From Ralstonia mannitolilytica (GTDB taxonomy: Bacteria > Pseudomonadota > Gammaproteobacteria > Burkholderiales > Burkholderiaceae), in NCBI RefSeq assembly GCF_905397375.1, contig NZ_CAJPVG010000001.1:1178001-1242000 (forward strand): a stretch of DNA of 64,000 nucleotides. The letters are read 5' to 3'. Every line of letters begins with the position of its first letter. Position 1 is the first letter of the stretch. The position numbers and the translations under genes were made by a program. The notes below the pieces were generated by a model. The model was not told the DNA's origin. It worked only from the letters and a program-made list of their open reading frames with translations, and made no database searches. Below are positions 35,081 to 45,643 of the stretch, one piece after another.

Positions 35081-36144
35081 TCCGCCGGCTGCTGCAGCAG
35101 CCGCACCGGTACGAGTTCTTCCAGGCAGTGCGCCTGCTGGAGCAGCTCTTCGCGCGCAGGGGCGGCATCGCGCCCGAGCAGGCGCTGGCCACGCGGCTGA
35201 GCTTTCGCAATACGTTGTCGCTGGCATTCCCGCCGAGCGAGTTGCAAGGGATCGAGGCCGAGGGCGTTACGCCCGCCATGCTCGAGAACGACGCCGCCTT
35301 CATCGCCGCATGGGAAGAGGGCGCGCTCGATACGCTTGCCATCACGCCGACGTTCTTCGGCATGCTGGGCGGGCAGGGCGCTCTGCCGCTGCGCTACACC
35401 GAGATCGTCGCCGAGCGCGAAACCGTATGGCGCGACCGCGCCGCGCGCGCGTTCTTCGACATCTTCTCGAACCGCGCCACCGCGCTGTTCTACCTCGCGT
35501 GGAAGAAATACCGCCTGCCATTCCAGTACGAAGTCGACAACAACCGTCATTACCTGCCGCTGTTGCTGTCGCTCGCGGGCGCCGGCGACAAGTCGCTGCG
35601 CCGCGATCTTTCCGCCACGCCCGGGCCCATCCTCGATGAGGCGCTGGCCGGCTATGCCACCGCGATCCGGCATCGGCCGGTCTCTGCGGCGTACCTGCAG
35701 CGCGTGCTGTCGGACTACTTCCAGGCGCCTGTGCGCGTCGAGCAGTTCGTCGGCGCGTGGTACCGCGTGCCGGCGTCGCAATACACGCGGCTGGGCAGCA
35801 CCAACAACGTGCTCGGCGCCACCGCGCTGGCCGGCGCGCGCGTCTGGCAGCGGGATCTGCGCGTGCGCCTGTGGGCCGGGCCGCTCAAGCGCGCGCAGTA
35901 TCGCAACTTCCTGCCGGGCGCGCCGGGCTCGCTGGCGCTGCGCAAGATGCTGACCATCCTGTGCGGCACCACGCTGGAGTTCGAGATCAAGCTGATCCTG
36001 CGCCAGCAGGACGTGGCGGGCAGCACGCTCGGCACACGCGGCGGCAGCAACGACGGCCGCCTCGGCTGGGACACCTTCCTGTGCTCCCGCCCCGCGCAGC
36101 AGGACCGCAGCGATGCGCAATACACCCTCGCGCCGCTGCATTGA
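35044..36144 (+). CDS. tssG: T6SS baseplate protein TssG
   Basis: A 366-residue TssG with RVDPGVIRRLLQQPHRYEFF, FRNTLSLAFPPSEL and TPTFFGMLGGQGALPLRYTE. The start lies within tssF (37-bp overlap), indicating coupled translation. Confidence 0.95.
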   Translation: MRTPQRRVDPGVIRRLLQQPHRYEFFQAVRLLEQLFARRGGIAPEQALATRLSFRNTLSLAFPPSELQGIEAEGVTPAMLENDAAFIAAWEEGALDTLAITPTFFGMLGGQGALPLRYTEIVAERETVWRDRAARAFFDIFSNRATALFYLAWKKYRLPFQYEVDNNRHYLPLLLSLAGAGDKSLRRDLSATPGPILDEALAGYATAIRHRPVSAAYLQRVLSDYFQAPVRVEQFVGAWYRVPASQYTRLGSTNNVLGATALAGARVWQRDLRVRLWAGPLKRAQYRNFLPGAPGSLALRKMLTILCGTTLEFEIKLILRQQDVAGSTLGTRGGSNDGRLGWDTFLCSRPAQQDRSDAQYTLAPLH

Positions 36145-36183
36145 CACCGACACATTCATCGATTCTTTCGGAGCGCTGCCGCC

Positions 36184-38907
36184 ATGGCCATCCCACTCAA
36201 AACCCTGATCGCCAAGCTCAATGCGACGAGCCGGCAGGCCGCCGAGCGCGCCGCGTCGCTGTGCATGGCGCGCGGCAACTACGAAGTGGATCTCGAACAC
36301 CTGTTCCTCGCGCTGCTGGAAAACCCCCGCAGCGACTTTGCCGTGGCTGCGCGCGCCAGCGGCATCGACCTGGCCGCGCTGCAGCGCGACCTTGAAGCCG
36401 AGATCGGCCGCTTCCAGACCGGCAATACGCGCACGCCGGCGTTTTCTCCGTATCTGCCCAAGCTGTTCGAGCACGGCTGGCTGATCGCCTCGCTCGATTC
36501 GCAAATCACGCGCATCCGCTCCGGCCATTTGCTGCTGGCCCTGCTGACGGAACCGAGCCTCTCGGCGCTCGCACAGCGCGGCTCGCGCCTGTTCGGGCAG
36601 ATCGATGCGGACCGCCTCAAGCACAATTTCGACCGCATGACCGCCGGCTCGGGCGAGCAGGAGCAGGCCGTCGACATGGCCGATGCCGGCGCAGGCGGAT
36701 CGCAAGGCGACGGCACCAAGCCTGCCGCAGCGCTGACGGCCACGCCGGCGCTCGACCAGTTCACCGTTGACCTCACGCAATCGGCGCGCGACGGCCGTAT
36801 CGACCCGGTGGTCGGGCGCGACGCCGAGATCCGCCAGGTCATCGATATCCTCATGCGGCGCCGCCAGAACAACCCGATCCTCACCGGCGAGGCGGGCGTG
36901 GGCAAGACCGCTGTGGTGGAAGGGCTGGCGCTGCGCGTGGCCGCCAACGACGTGCCGCCGCCGCTGCAGGGCGTGACGCTGCGCACGCTCGACATGGGCC
37001 TCCTGCAGGCCGGCGCCAGCGTCAAGGGCGAGTTCGAGAGCCGCCTGAAGAACGTGATCGACGAGGTGAAGAAGAGCCCCAAGCCGATCATCCTGTTCAT
37101 CGACGAAGCGCACACCATCATCGGCGCGGGCGGGCAAGCCGGCCAGAACGACGCAGCCAACCTGCTCAAGCCGGCCCTGGCGCGCGGCGAGCTGCGTACG
37201 ATCGCCGCCACCACGTGGAGCGAATACAAGAAGTACTTCGAAAAAGATGCCGCCCTGGCCCGGCGCTTCCAGGTCGTGAAGGTGGAAGAGCCGGGCGAGG
37301 CGCTGGCAGCCGCCATGCTGCGCGGCATGGCGCCGTTGATGGAGCGCCACTTTGGCGTGCGCGTGCTGGACGAAGCCATTACCGAAGCGGTGCGACTGTC
37401 GCATCGCTATATCAGCGGCCGGCAGTTGCCGGACAAGGCCGTCAGCGTGCTCGACACGGCGTGCGCCAAGGTGGCGCTGGGCCAGAGCGCCACGCCGGGT
37501 GCCATTGAAGACGACCAGAAAACGCTGGAACGTCTGAAGGGTGAAATCAACGCGCTGGAGCGCGAGCAAAGCGCCGGTGCCGGGCACGACGCGCGCCTGA
37601 AGGCGCTGAACGAGCGGCGCACGGAGCTGGAGCAACGCGTCGCGCAGAACACCGAACGTCTGGCGCAGGAGCGCGCGCTGGTCGCTCGCATTCAGGCGCT
37701 GCGCGAGGCGCGCGAAAGCGGTACCGCCGAGGCCGGCGAGGAAGACGCATTGCCCGTGGCCGCCAACAGCGACGTCGTCTCGATCCCCAAGCGTAAGCGC
37801 GCTGCCGACAAAACAGACGAGCAGGACGAACTGGCCACGCTGCTCGCAGAGCTGCGCGCGCTGCAGGGCGAATCGCCCATGGTGCCGCTGCAGGTGGATG
37901 GCCATGTGGTGTCGGAGATCGTCTCGGCGTGGACCGGCATTCCGCTCGGCCGCATGGTCAAGGACGAACTGCGCACGGTGCTGAACCTCAAGCCGCTGCT
38001 GGCCGCCCGCGTGATCGGGCAGGACCACGCGCTGGATGCCATCGCGCAGCGCGTGCGCACCGCCACCGCCAACCTGGAAGACCCGAACAAGCCGCGCGGC
38101 GTGTTCCTGTTTGCCGGCCCTTCCGGCGTGGGCAAGACGGAAACGGCGCTGGCGCTGGCCGACATCCTCTACGGTGGTGAACGCAAGCTCATCACCATCA
38201 ACATGAGCGAGTACCAGGAAGCGCACAGCGTGTCGGGGCTGAAGGGCTCGCCGCCGGGCTACGTCGGCTATGGCGAGGGGGGTGTGCTGACCGAAGCGGT
38301 GCGTCGCAACCCGTACAGCGTCGTGCTGCTCGACGAGGTAGAGAAGGCCCACCCCGATGTGCTGGAGATGTTCTTCCAGGTATTCGACAAGGGCGAGATG
38401 GACGACGCCGAAGGCCGCCCGATCGACTTCCGCAACACCATCATCATCCTCACGTCGAATGTCGGGTCATCGGCCATCATGCAGGCGTGCCTGAACAAGG
38501 CGGCCGACGAATTGCCCGACGCCGATGCGCTGGCCGAACTGCTGCGCCCGACGCTGTACAAGACGTTCAAGCCGGCATTCCTCGGGCGCATGAAGGTGGT
38601 GCCGTATTACCCGATCTCCGACGACGTGCTGGCCGAGATCATCACGCTCAAGCTCGGTCGCATCCGGGACCGGGTGGCGGCCAACCACAAGGCCACGTTC
38701 CAGTGGGACAACGCGTTGGTCGAATCCGTGCTCGCGCGCTGCACCGAAGTGGACGCCGGCGCCCGCGCGGTCGACCACATCCTCAACGGCACGCTGTTGC
38801 CGCAGATTGCCGAGTCGGTGCTGACGCGCATGGCCGAAGGCGGCAGCGTCGAGAAGATCAAGGTCGGCGTCGGCAAGAACGGCGAGTTCAAGTACCGCAT
38901 CCAATAA
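36184..38907 (+). CDS. tssH: T6SS sheath-recycling AAA+ ATPase TssH (ClpV)
   Basis: A 907-residue ClpV1. An N-terminal Clp-N domain binds contracted sheath; AAA-1 has Walker A GEAGVGKT (235-242); a coiled middle domain follows (about 420-540); AAA-2 has Walker A GPSGVGKT (645-652); a C-terminal D2-small domain ends the protein. It disassembles the TssBC sheath after firing. It closes the contiguous core block; the second vgrG starts 11 bp later. Confidence 0.96.
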   Translation: MAIPLKTLIAKLNATSRQAAERAASLCMARGNYEVDLEHLFLALLENPRSDFAVAARASGIDLAALQRDLEAEIGRFQTGNTRTPAFSPYLPKLFEHGWLIASLDSQITRIRSGHLLLALLTEPSLSALAQRGSRLFGQIDADRLKHNFDRMTAGSGEQEQAVDMADAGAGGSQGDGTKPAAALTATPALDQFTVDLTQSARDGRIDPVVGRDAEIRQVIDILMRRRQNNPILTGEAGVGKTAVVEGLALRVAANDVPPPLQGVTLRTLDMGLLQAGASVKGEFESRLKNVIDEVKKSPKPIILFIDEAHTIIGAGGQAGQNDAANLLKPALARGELRTIAATTWSEYKKYFEKDAALARRFQVVKVEEPGEALAAAMLRGMAPLMERHFGVRVLDEAITEAVRLSHRYISGRQLPDKAVSVLDTACAKVALGQSATPGAIEDDQKTLERLKGEINALEREQSAGAGHDARLKALNERRTELEQRVAQNTERLAQERALVARIQALREARESGTAEAGEEDALPVAANSDVVSIPKRKRAADKTDEQDELATLLAELRALQGESPMVPLQVDGHVVSEIVSAWTGIPLGRMVKDELRTVLNLKPLLAARVIGQDHALDAIAQRVRTATANLEDPNKPRGVFLFAGPSGVGKTETALALADILYGGERKLITINMSEYQEAHSVSGLKGSPPGYVGYGEGGVLTEAVRRNPYSVVLLDEVEKAHPDVLEMFFQVFDKGEMDDAEGRPIDFRNTIIILTSNVGSSAIMQACLNKAADELPDADALAELLRPTLYKTFKPAFLGRMKVVPYYPISDDVLAEIITLKLGRIRDRVAANHKATFQWDNALVESVLARCTEVDAGARAVDHILNGTLLPQIAESVLTRMAEGGSVEKIKVGVGKNGEFKYRIQ

Positions 38908-38918
38908 GCGAGCACACC

Positions 38919-41678
38919 ATGGTTTCTCCGACCGAACTGGCCAACTTGCTGCGCGCGTCGTTCTCGCAGGCCGACCGGCTGCTCCGGCTGGAAACGCCGC
39001 TGGGGCCCAACGCGCTGCTGGCGGAGAAGCTCGATGCCGCAGAGCACATCGACGCGGGCGGTTTCCGGCTGGAACTCACGGCGCTGTCCGACAACGCCGA
39101 CATCGATTCCGCCAAGTTGCTCGGCGAGCCCGTGCGGCTGGACCTGCTGACGCAGCAAAGCCGCAGCGCGCTTCGACCGTTCCATGGCCACGTGACGCGC
39201 TTCGAGCAACTGGGCGCCAACGGCGGGCTCGTACGCTATCGGCTCGTGATCGAACCGTGGCTCGCGTTCCTGCGCCATCGGCAGGACAGCTTCCTGTTCC
39301 AGGACATGTCGGTCATCGAGGTGGTCGACAGCGTGTTTGGGGACTATCAGGGCCAGGGCCGGCTCGTGCCCGCGTGGCGATGGGCGCTGCGTGACAGCAC
39401 CGTCTATACCCGCCGCAGCATCATCACGCAATACGAAGAAAGCGACTTCGATTTCATCACGCGCCTGCTGGCCGAGGAAGGGCTGTTCTACTTCTTCGAG
39501 CATGAGGCCAAGGACGGCCATGCGCTGGGCGTGCATCGCATGGTCATTGCAGATTCGAATGACGTCTTTGCCGACAACGCACAGGCGAGCATCCGCTTTG
39601 GCCGTGCAGATGCCACCGCCACTGAAGACGTGATCGATCGCTGGCAAGGCGCCCGCCGTTGGCAGACCAATGCCGTATCGATCGCCAGTTGGGACTACCG
39701 CGCCAACGCCAAGCGCACGGCGCAACTCGGCGCGCAGCAGCAAAGCAACGACGGTCCGCAACTGACGTTGCAAGACACCGATTACCCCGGTCAGTACTGG
39801 TTTGAGGACAACAACCAGGCGCAGCGTGTGGCGCGGCTGATGATGGAAGCGCTGGAGCTGCGCGACAAGCAGTTCGACGGCGAAGGCACAGCCCGCACCT
39901 TGGCGACCGGCACGCGCTTCCAGTTGCTCGATCACTTCGATCATGACGATGGCGAGCAGCGCTTTGCCGTGTTGGCCGTGAAGCACCAGGCGCGCAACAA
40001 CTTCAACGACCGCTTCGGCCAGGTACTGACCGAAACGCTAGGCGCACTGCGCGGCGGCGATGTGCTGGCCGCGGGAAGCAACCATGCCGCAGGCGACGAC
40101 GCGCCGTTCTATCGCAATCATTTCACCGTCGTGCGCGACAACGTGCCCGTGCGCCCGCAGCAGAGCGATGCGCAAGGCCGCGCGCTGCACCCTCGTCCAA
40201 CCGTTATCGGTAGCCAGACCGCGCTGGTCGTGGGCGCAGACGACCCCGTGCATACGGACCGCGATCACCGCATCAAGGTGCAGTTCCACTGGCAGCGCGG
40301 CGCGCGCTCGGCCAGCCGCCAGCCGCATCCGGCAGGCGACGACAACGCACGCGCCAGCGCAGGCCTTGGCGCATGGGTGCGCGTGACCGCGCCCGTGGCC
40401 GGCCCGAACTGGGGTGGCGTGGCATTGCCGCGCGTCGGGCAGGAAGTGCTGGTGGAATTCCTGCAGGGCGACATCGACCGTCCCGTCGTGGTGGGCGCCG
40501 CCTACAACGGCCGCGGCCAGGCCGACGCGCAGTACAACCAGAACCAGGCCGGCGCGGCCGGCGCCACGGGCAACGCTCCCGCATGGTTTGCCGGCGACAG
40601 CAAGAGCCAGGGCGCCTACGCCCACAACGCCGTGCTGTCCGGCATCAAGACGCAGGCGCTGGCCGGCAGCCAGTCGGGCTCGTCGGGTTACAACCAGCTC
40701 GTGTTCGATGACACCGAAGGCCAGGGCCGCACGCAGCTCAGCACTACCCAGGCGGCCACCGGACTCGTGCTCGGCCACCACAAGGAGCAAAGCGACAGCG
40801 CCCGCCAGGCAGACCTCGGCCACGGCGCCGCGCTCGCCACCGATGACAGCGGTGCCGTGCGCGCCGGGGCCGGCCTGCTGCTCACCGCACACAGCGCGGG
40901 CACCAGCACGTCATTGCAGGACAGCGAAGCCGCGGCGAGCCAGATCGAGGCCGCCAGCGACCTCGCCGAATCCCTCGCAGATGCCGCACAGAAGCAGAAG
41001 GCCGGCATCTCCGACGAGCCGGCCGCCAAGGAGCTCCCCGCGCTCAAGCAACTGCGCCATACCACCGAGGTGCTGCGCCACACCGAACGCGCGGGCGAAG
41101 GCGCCGAAGCCGTTGCCTACAGCGAACCGCATCTGCAGGTGTCGGCGCCCAAAGGGGTGCTGGCGACCACGCCGGCCGATGCGGTGCTGGTTGCCGGCAC
41201 GCACGTGACGCTGGCGGCCAAGCAGGATGCCAACGTGGCGGTGGGCGGCAACCTGTCCGTCGCCGTGGCCGAGGGCGTGAGCCTGTACGCGCACGGCAAA
41301 TCGCTCGGGCAAGCCGGGGATGCCACGCCGGGCATCGCCATGCATGCCGCAAGCGGCAAGGTCGGGCTTTCGAGCCTCAAGGGCGAGACCCATCTGGTGG
41401 CGGAGAAGGCCGTGACGGTCGCCTCCACGCAGGGCAACGTCACTGCGGAGGCGAAGCAGCACGTGCTCGTCAATGCGGCCGGTGCGCAGATCAAGGTGAC
41501 GAATGGAACGATTGAGCTGCATGCGCCTGGGATGGTGACGTTTAAGGGGGCGGGGCATCGGTTTGTGGGGCCGGGTGGGGCGGGCGGAGATAACAGCCTG
41601 GTGGGCGGTAATCTGAAGGGCTGTGGCGTGCAAGAAAGCAGCGCCGCCGCCAATGGTGCTGGCTCGGTGTCACGTTGA
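38919..41678 (+). CDS. vgrG: VgrG spike protein (second copy)
   Basis: A 919-residue VgrG with a gp27-like base, OB-fold/needle (DHRIKVQFHWQRG; WVRVTAPVAGPNWGG) and a DUF2345 C-terminus ending shortly after FKGAGHRFVGPGGAGG. There is no transthyretin-like extension, unlike the copy at 23308-26112, which fits loading by the DUF4123 adaptor encoded next. The frame extends upstream into tssH, but the ATG at 38919 gives the normal N-terminus. Confidence 0.93.
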   Translation: MVSPTELANLLRASFSQADRLLRLETPLGPNALLAEKLDAAEHIDAGGFRLELTALSDNADIDSAKLLGEPVRLDLLTQQSRSALRPFHGHVTRFEQLGANGGLVRYRLVIEPWLAFLRHRQDSFLFQDMSVIEVVDSVFGDYQGQGRLVPAWRWALRDSTVYTRRSIITQYEESDFDFITRLLAEEGLFYFFEHEAKDGHALGVHRMVIADSNDVFADNAQASIRFGRADATATEDVIDRWQGARRWQTNAVSIASWDYRANAKRTAQLGAQQQSNDGPQLTLQDTDYPGQYWFEDNNQAQRVARLMMEALELRDKQFDGEGTARTLATGTRFQLLDHFDHDDGEQRFAVLAVKHQARNNFNDRFGQVLTETLGALRGGDVLAAGSNHAAGDDAPFYRNHFTVVRDNVPVRPQQSDAQGRALHPRPTVIGSQTALVVGADDPVHTDRDHRIKVQFHWQRGARSASRQPHPAGDDNARASAGLGAWVRVTAPVAGPNWGGVALPRVGQEVLVEFLQGDIDRPVVVGAAYNGRGQADAQYNQNQAGAAGATGNAPAWFAGDSKSQGAYAHNAVLSGIKTQALAGSQSGSSGYNQLVFDDTEGQGRTQLSTTQAATGLVLGHHKEQSDSARQADLGHGAALATDDSGAVRAGAGLLLTAHSAGTSTSLQDSEAAASQIEAASDLAESLADAAQKQKAGISDEPAAKELPALKQLRHTTEVLRHTERAGEGAEAVAYSEPHLQVSAPKGVLATTPADAVLVAGTHVTLAAKQDANVAVGGNLSVAVAEGVSLYAHGKSLGQAGDATPGIAMHAASGKVGLSSLKGETHLVAEKAVTVASTQGNVTAEAKQHVLVNAAGAQIKVTNGTIELHAPGMVTFKGAGHRFVGPGGAGGDNSLVGGNLKGCGVQESSAAANGAGSVSR

Positions 41679-41695
41679 ACCGGCAGGACAAAAGC

Positions 41696-42829
41696 ATGAC
41701 CCATCGCACGTTGGCGGACTTGGAAACCTCCTTATTTGCGGCCGACAGCACAGATACAGACGTGCCACATCCCGACGCCCTGGCAAGGTGCCGTGAGCTG
41801 GCTGCCCGCTATCACGCATTGAAGCGGCAGCAACGGCCGGGGTCACACCCATTGCGCGCCTATCTTCTCTTGGACGCGTGGGAAAGCAATCCGCTGGCTG
41901 ACGCGATTTCCGACGCATGGCCGGAAGCCGCCACCTTGCGCGTTGCCGTGCCAGACGACTTTTACACGGGGCGCGAGAACGAAGCACCCTGCGTCGTGCC
42001 GCTGCCCGACAGCGCGTTACCAGACGGCGCAACGAACAGTTTGGAGCAGGAACTATCACGAGATGCACTGGCCCGTTTGGTGATGACCGCGGGCGGGCAG
42101 GCACATCAACGGTTGGTGCGGCAAGGTTTGGGGGCCGTGCTGTTCAGCGCCGACTCTGCAGCCAGGCTCGCACAACACCTCGGCATGCTGGGGTTTCAAT
42201 ATCCCCCCGAGGGCCGGAACGCCAAAGTCTTTCGCTACCAGGACCCACGCGTGCTGCAGCGCGTGTGGCCCGAACTGACTGCCGCGCAGCAAGCCATGTG
42301 GCTAGGCCCGGTGGAGGGATGGTGGTCGTTGACGCAGCCATGGGGGCCATGGGCGCTAGAGGAAATGGTATCGACGCAGGATGCCGTTGTGTCCGTTCCG
42401 TTATGGTTCGAGGCCGAGCTGTCTAGGGAGCCAGACAGGGGGACGGAGGGGGCGGTATTGAACCGCTTGATGGATGCGAAGCAATGGCGGGCGGCGCATT
42501 CGGCGCCGGTTGGGAATCGGGTGTGGGCGCGGTTTGCGGAAAACGGTGTCACTCCAAGTGAGCAACCCAACGCCAACCTGATGCGGCAATTGCTTTCAAT
42601 CGGTACCGCGCACCATCTGGATGGGGGAAACCTCGAAGACTTCGTCTGGTGCAGCATCAGGTACCGCGAAGCACCACCTTCGATTGACTGGGACACGCCG
42701 CACTGGTCGCGCGTGTTGAACCAAACGCTGGAAGCACTGAGTGCAGATCCGGAAGCGCGTTTTGTGAGCGCCTTCGATGCCTGCCTGAACCCCGGAGACG
42801 AAACACATGGTTTGCACCAACCCGTGTGA
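41696..42829 (+). CDS. DUF4123 T6SS effector adaptor (Tap/TEC)
   Basis: A 377-residue adaptor protein. The DUF4123 hallmarks are the AYLLLDAWESNPLADAI strand-helix and the FRYQDPRVLQRVWPEL segment. Proteins of this family dock a specific effector on the VgrG tip without being secreted. TTG at 41675 overlaps the vgrG stop; ATG at 41696 with CAGGACA upstream is preferred. The 3' end overlaps the effector start by 23 bp, so the adaptor and its cargo are coupled. Confidence 0.87.
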   Translation: MTHRTLADLETSLFAADSTDTDVPHPDALARCRELAARYHALKRQQRPGSHPLRAYLLLDAWESNPLADAISDAWPEAATLRVAVPDDFYTGRENEAPCVVPLPDSALPDGATNSLEQELSRDALARLVMTAGGQAHQRLVRQGLGAVLFSADSAARLAQHLGMLGFQYPPEGRNAKVFRYQDPRVLQRVWPELTAAQQAMWLGPVEGWWSLTQPWGPWALEEMVSTQDAVVSVPLWFEAELSREPDRGTEGAVLNRLMDAKQWRAAHSAPVGNRVWARFAENGVTPSEQPNANLMRQLLSIGTAHHLDGGNLEDFVWCSIRYREAPPSIDWDTPHWSRVLNQTLEALSADPEARFVSAFDACLNPGDETHGLHQPV

Positions 42830-45629
42830 CGATTGCAAGCGCGAAGGCTTGCCGATTCTCTTTACACGCTACGCCGTTGGCTACAGTTCGCGGTCAGAAG
42901 GGCTGACTCTTCTCGACAAGTTCAAACCCACCGGCAAGCTTCAAGCCCAGCCAGGCGGGGTTTCCATCAAAACGGGACGCTACGGCGTACGGATGCTACG
43001 CGCCGGTTACTTGTACTTGCGCATCGAGCGGCGCGGCCTGCTGGAGTGGGAGGGGTACGCCATCCATCCGCATGGCTATCTGAAGCAGTTTCCTGTGATG
43101 CTCCCGCAGCAAGCCGAGGTCAAGATCGCCTGCGCGCGGGATGCACGGCAGGCCAATAACAGTCTGGTCTGGATCAAAGACGCAAAGAACGTCAAATCGC
43201 TCTGGTATGCGTTCCATCCCGATCCGATCGACCCGGCGCACCTGAAGCGCGAGATCGAACCGAACCCTGCAAAGTACATGCAACAGTTCGATGTTGCTGG
43301 CTGGCTCGGTGGCAATACCAGCCAGGCTGACAGCATGCAGCCTGCGCAACTGGACAAACAGGTGCTGGAATATGCCGCGCTTGGGGATGAGAAAGTTCAG
43401 GTTGTCGGGAATGAGCAGTTCTTCGGCCTGATGGGCATGACGCCGCAGGAGCGTGGCTGGGGCAATTACGAGGTCGAGGAAACCGACCAGCAAGTCATCC
43501 CCACGCCCGATGCGGCGCCCGTGATCATTGAAGAGGTGCGCACGGTCCTCGTAACACAGCCGACATATCAGAAGGCGCATGGCCCGCGCTTGGAGGGTAT
43601 GCGCAAGTTCCTGCAGGACAACAAAGGCGCTGTAGTGGCGTGTGAAGACGCGCTAGGGATTGCACAGGAATTGAGCCTGCATCATTTGACGGCGGCGATT
43701 CCGTACATGAAGTGGCTCAGGGAAACGGACTCGCGGGGCGTCAGCAATGCTTGGAAGAGCAGCGCAAGTCAGGGCATCCAGGTCATCAAGACCGCGATGG
43801 AGAAGAAGGCCGTCTCTGACTATGACGCCGGGACGGATCATATGCGGGAAGTCAGGGACAACATGGGCAGTTATTATCCAGGCTCTGACAGTCCTCAACC
43901 GGTCAAGCTACGGCGCCCTGACGGCACGTATGAAACCATCACTGTTCAGGAATTAAACCGTCGTCGGCAAGCCGAGCTTCAGACGCGGATCAATGAGCGG
44001 GTAGCCAAGCATGGCAAGGCAGTGGAGGGCCTGAACGATAGAGCCACAAAGACTGTCGACCAGTACTGCGACATGGACGCAGTCCGGACCTTCGATGGGT
44101 TGCATCGAAAGAAGCTTCACAATCGCGACACCGGGATGAACTCGGTTGCCGAGGACCTCGTTCATTGGCTCAAGGCCGACAGCCTGACGGACCGTTCGCT
44201 GGGCCTGTACAGCGAAACGGCCTCCCCCGAGACCGGAGATGGCGAGCGCTGCGCCGGACAACTCTGCGCAATTTTGTTGCAACTGGATAATAGCCCGCGT
44301 GGCAGGGAGTGGTATGGCTCACTCGACACGTTTACTCCGCACAAGAAAAATCTCGTTTGGCGGATGCTGAGCTTGAACAACCGAGAAATCAGTGAGGAAA
44401 TGGTGGCAGCGCTCCAGCTGTTGAGTCAGCCGTTGCCGCCCGACGATGGGATACCCACTGACACCAAAGAGGCCGCTCGCGACCAGAAGGCCTATGCCGA
44501 TGCGATGGCCGCGATCAAGACGATGAGCAAGACGGTCAAGAACGCCGACAAGATCAATAAAGAAACCACCAAGCTTCTAGACGCTGTCGAAGCGTACAAA
44601 GCCACCAAGCAACAGGTTCCCGCCGGAAAGAGCGACCTTGAAAAAATGCTCAAAGACCGGGCGGCGGCAATCAGTAAGGGCAGGGATGCGGCGGCAGAAA
44701 TCCGCAAAGCGGCGCTGGAGAGCCGTACATCGGTTCTGCTGGCAGCCGTCATGGGTAAGTTCAGAGTCGCGCCGATTACGAAATTGGAGGCGATGATTGC
44801 GCGGGCGCAAGCACTGATGCTGGTGAACGGGCTCGGCTCGAAGGCAGCTGCGCATCTCGTTGAGTTGCAGAAAGACAAGCTCAACAGCCAGCAGCGCAAA
44901 GACGTGTTTCAATACCTAGCGCACAAGGTTCAGAAAGCCTCTCGCAATTTTTTTAATCGTGGCGGGGCGGACAGCGCGGCGCAAGAGATGCGAGTGAGCT
45001 ACGTCCTATGCGGGGTAAGTACGTTGGCTATTTTTCCGGCACTTGCGCGGGCATATTCCCGCCAAGACGCTCGCTCCATGGCGGACCTAACTACCGCAGC
45101 GTCGACGCTGGTTGGCTCTCTTAAGCAAGCCCGCGCGGATTTCTATGAGAAGGCGGTGTACAAGAAAGTGCCCGATGTATTAGCCAAGACGCAAAAGGCA
45201 GGAGTGTCTGCTGTTGCGGAAACGGAATTACTAGCGCTGAAAGCGGGCGCGGCACGATATGTAGCGGCTGGGACGATACTTGCGATTGTGGTGGATGGCG
45301 TGGATGGTATAACCGCGGCAAAAGAGGGAAATCTCGATCTAACGGCAGCGTATTTTGCACGCTCAATTACTGGCGGCGTATCAGTATACGGCGCTCTACG
45401 GGCCGCGAAATTTGTGACAGCTCCACAATGGTTGTTGCGCCTGAATATTTGGAGTGCGGTTGCTACTTTGTTGCTAACTGCAGCAATTGCAAAAATTAAG
45501 GGCAAGGCATGGGAGAACTGGCTGCAGGCTCAACCATTTAAGCGGTCTGATAGCAATAAAACCCCTTATAGAAGTGAAGGTGACATGCAGAAGGACTTGG
45601 CAGATGCGTTGGTTGAAATTGGCGCGTAA
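42807..45629 (+). CDS. T6SS pore-type effector, VasX/BTH_I2691-like
   Basis: A 940-residue effector. The N-terminal VasX-type domain begins CDDCKREGLPILFTRYAV, with GVRMLRAGYLYL following. A long helical middle (about 370-720) includes Lys/Ala-rich coiled stretches. The C-terminal quarter has four hydrophobic segments (about 730-749, 817-829, 852-868 and 878-896), suggesting membrane insertion and depolarisation of the target. It follows a DUF4123 adaptor and precedes a DUF6708 gene, the usual effector context. Toxic mechanism is inferred from the family and the membrane segments. Confidence 0.82.
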   Translation: MVCTNPCDDCKREGLPILFTRYAVGYSSRSEGLTLLDKFKPTGKLQAQPGGVSIKTGRYGVRMLRAGYLYLRIERRGLLEWEGYAIHPHGYLKQFPVMLPQQAEVKIACARDARQANNSLVWIKDAKNVKSLWYAFHPDPIDPAHLKREIEPNPAKYMQQFDVAGWLGGNTSQADSMQPAQLDKQVLEYAALGDEKVQVVGNEQFFGLMGMTPQERGWGNYEVEETDQQVIPTPDAAPVIIEEVRTVLVTQPTYQKAHGPRLEGMRKFLQDNKGAVVACEDALGIAQELSLHHLTAAIPYMKWLRETDSRGVSNAWKSSASQGIQVIKTAMEKKAVSDYDAGTDHMREVRDNMGSYYPGSDSPQPVKLRRPDGTYETITVQELNRRRQAELQTRINERVAKHGKAVEGLNDRATKTVDQYCDMDAVRTFDGLHRKKLHNRDTGMNSVAEDLVHWLKADSLTDRSLGLYSETASPETGDGERCAGQLCAILLQLDNSPRGREWYGSLDTFTPHKKNLVWRMLSLNNREISEEMVAALQLLSQPLPPDDGIPTDTKEAARDQKAYADAMAAIKTMSKTVKNADKINKETTKLLDAVEAYKATKQQVPAGKSDLEKMLKDRAAAISKGRDAAAEIRKAALESRTSVLLAAVMGKFRVAPITKLEAMIARAQALMLVNGLGSKAAAHLVELQKDKLNSQQRKDVFQYLAHKVQKASRNFFNRGGADSAAQEMRVSYVLCGVSTLAIFPALARAYSRQDARSMADLTTAASTLVGSLKQARADFYEKAVYKKVPDVLAKTQKAGVSAVAETELLALKAGAARYVAAGTILAIVVDGVDGITAAKEGNLDLTAAYFARSITGGVSVYGALRAAKFVTAPQWLLRLNIWSAVATLLLTAAIAKIKGKAWENWLQAQPFKRSDSNKTPYRSEGDMQKDLADALVEIGA

Positions 45630-45643
45630 ATTGGGGGCGTCGC

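Noticed and set aside
34828..38352. A 1174-codon open frame on the minus strand across tssG and tssH
   Set aside because: It is antisense to well-recognised T6SS genes and its composition (His/Arg/Ala-rich) is the usual shadow of high-GC coding DNA.
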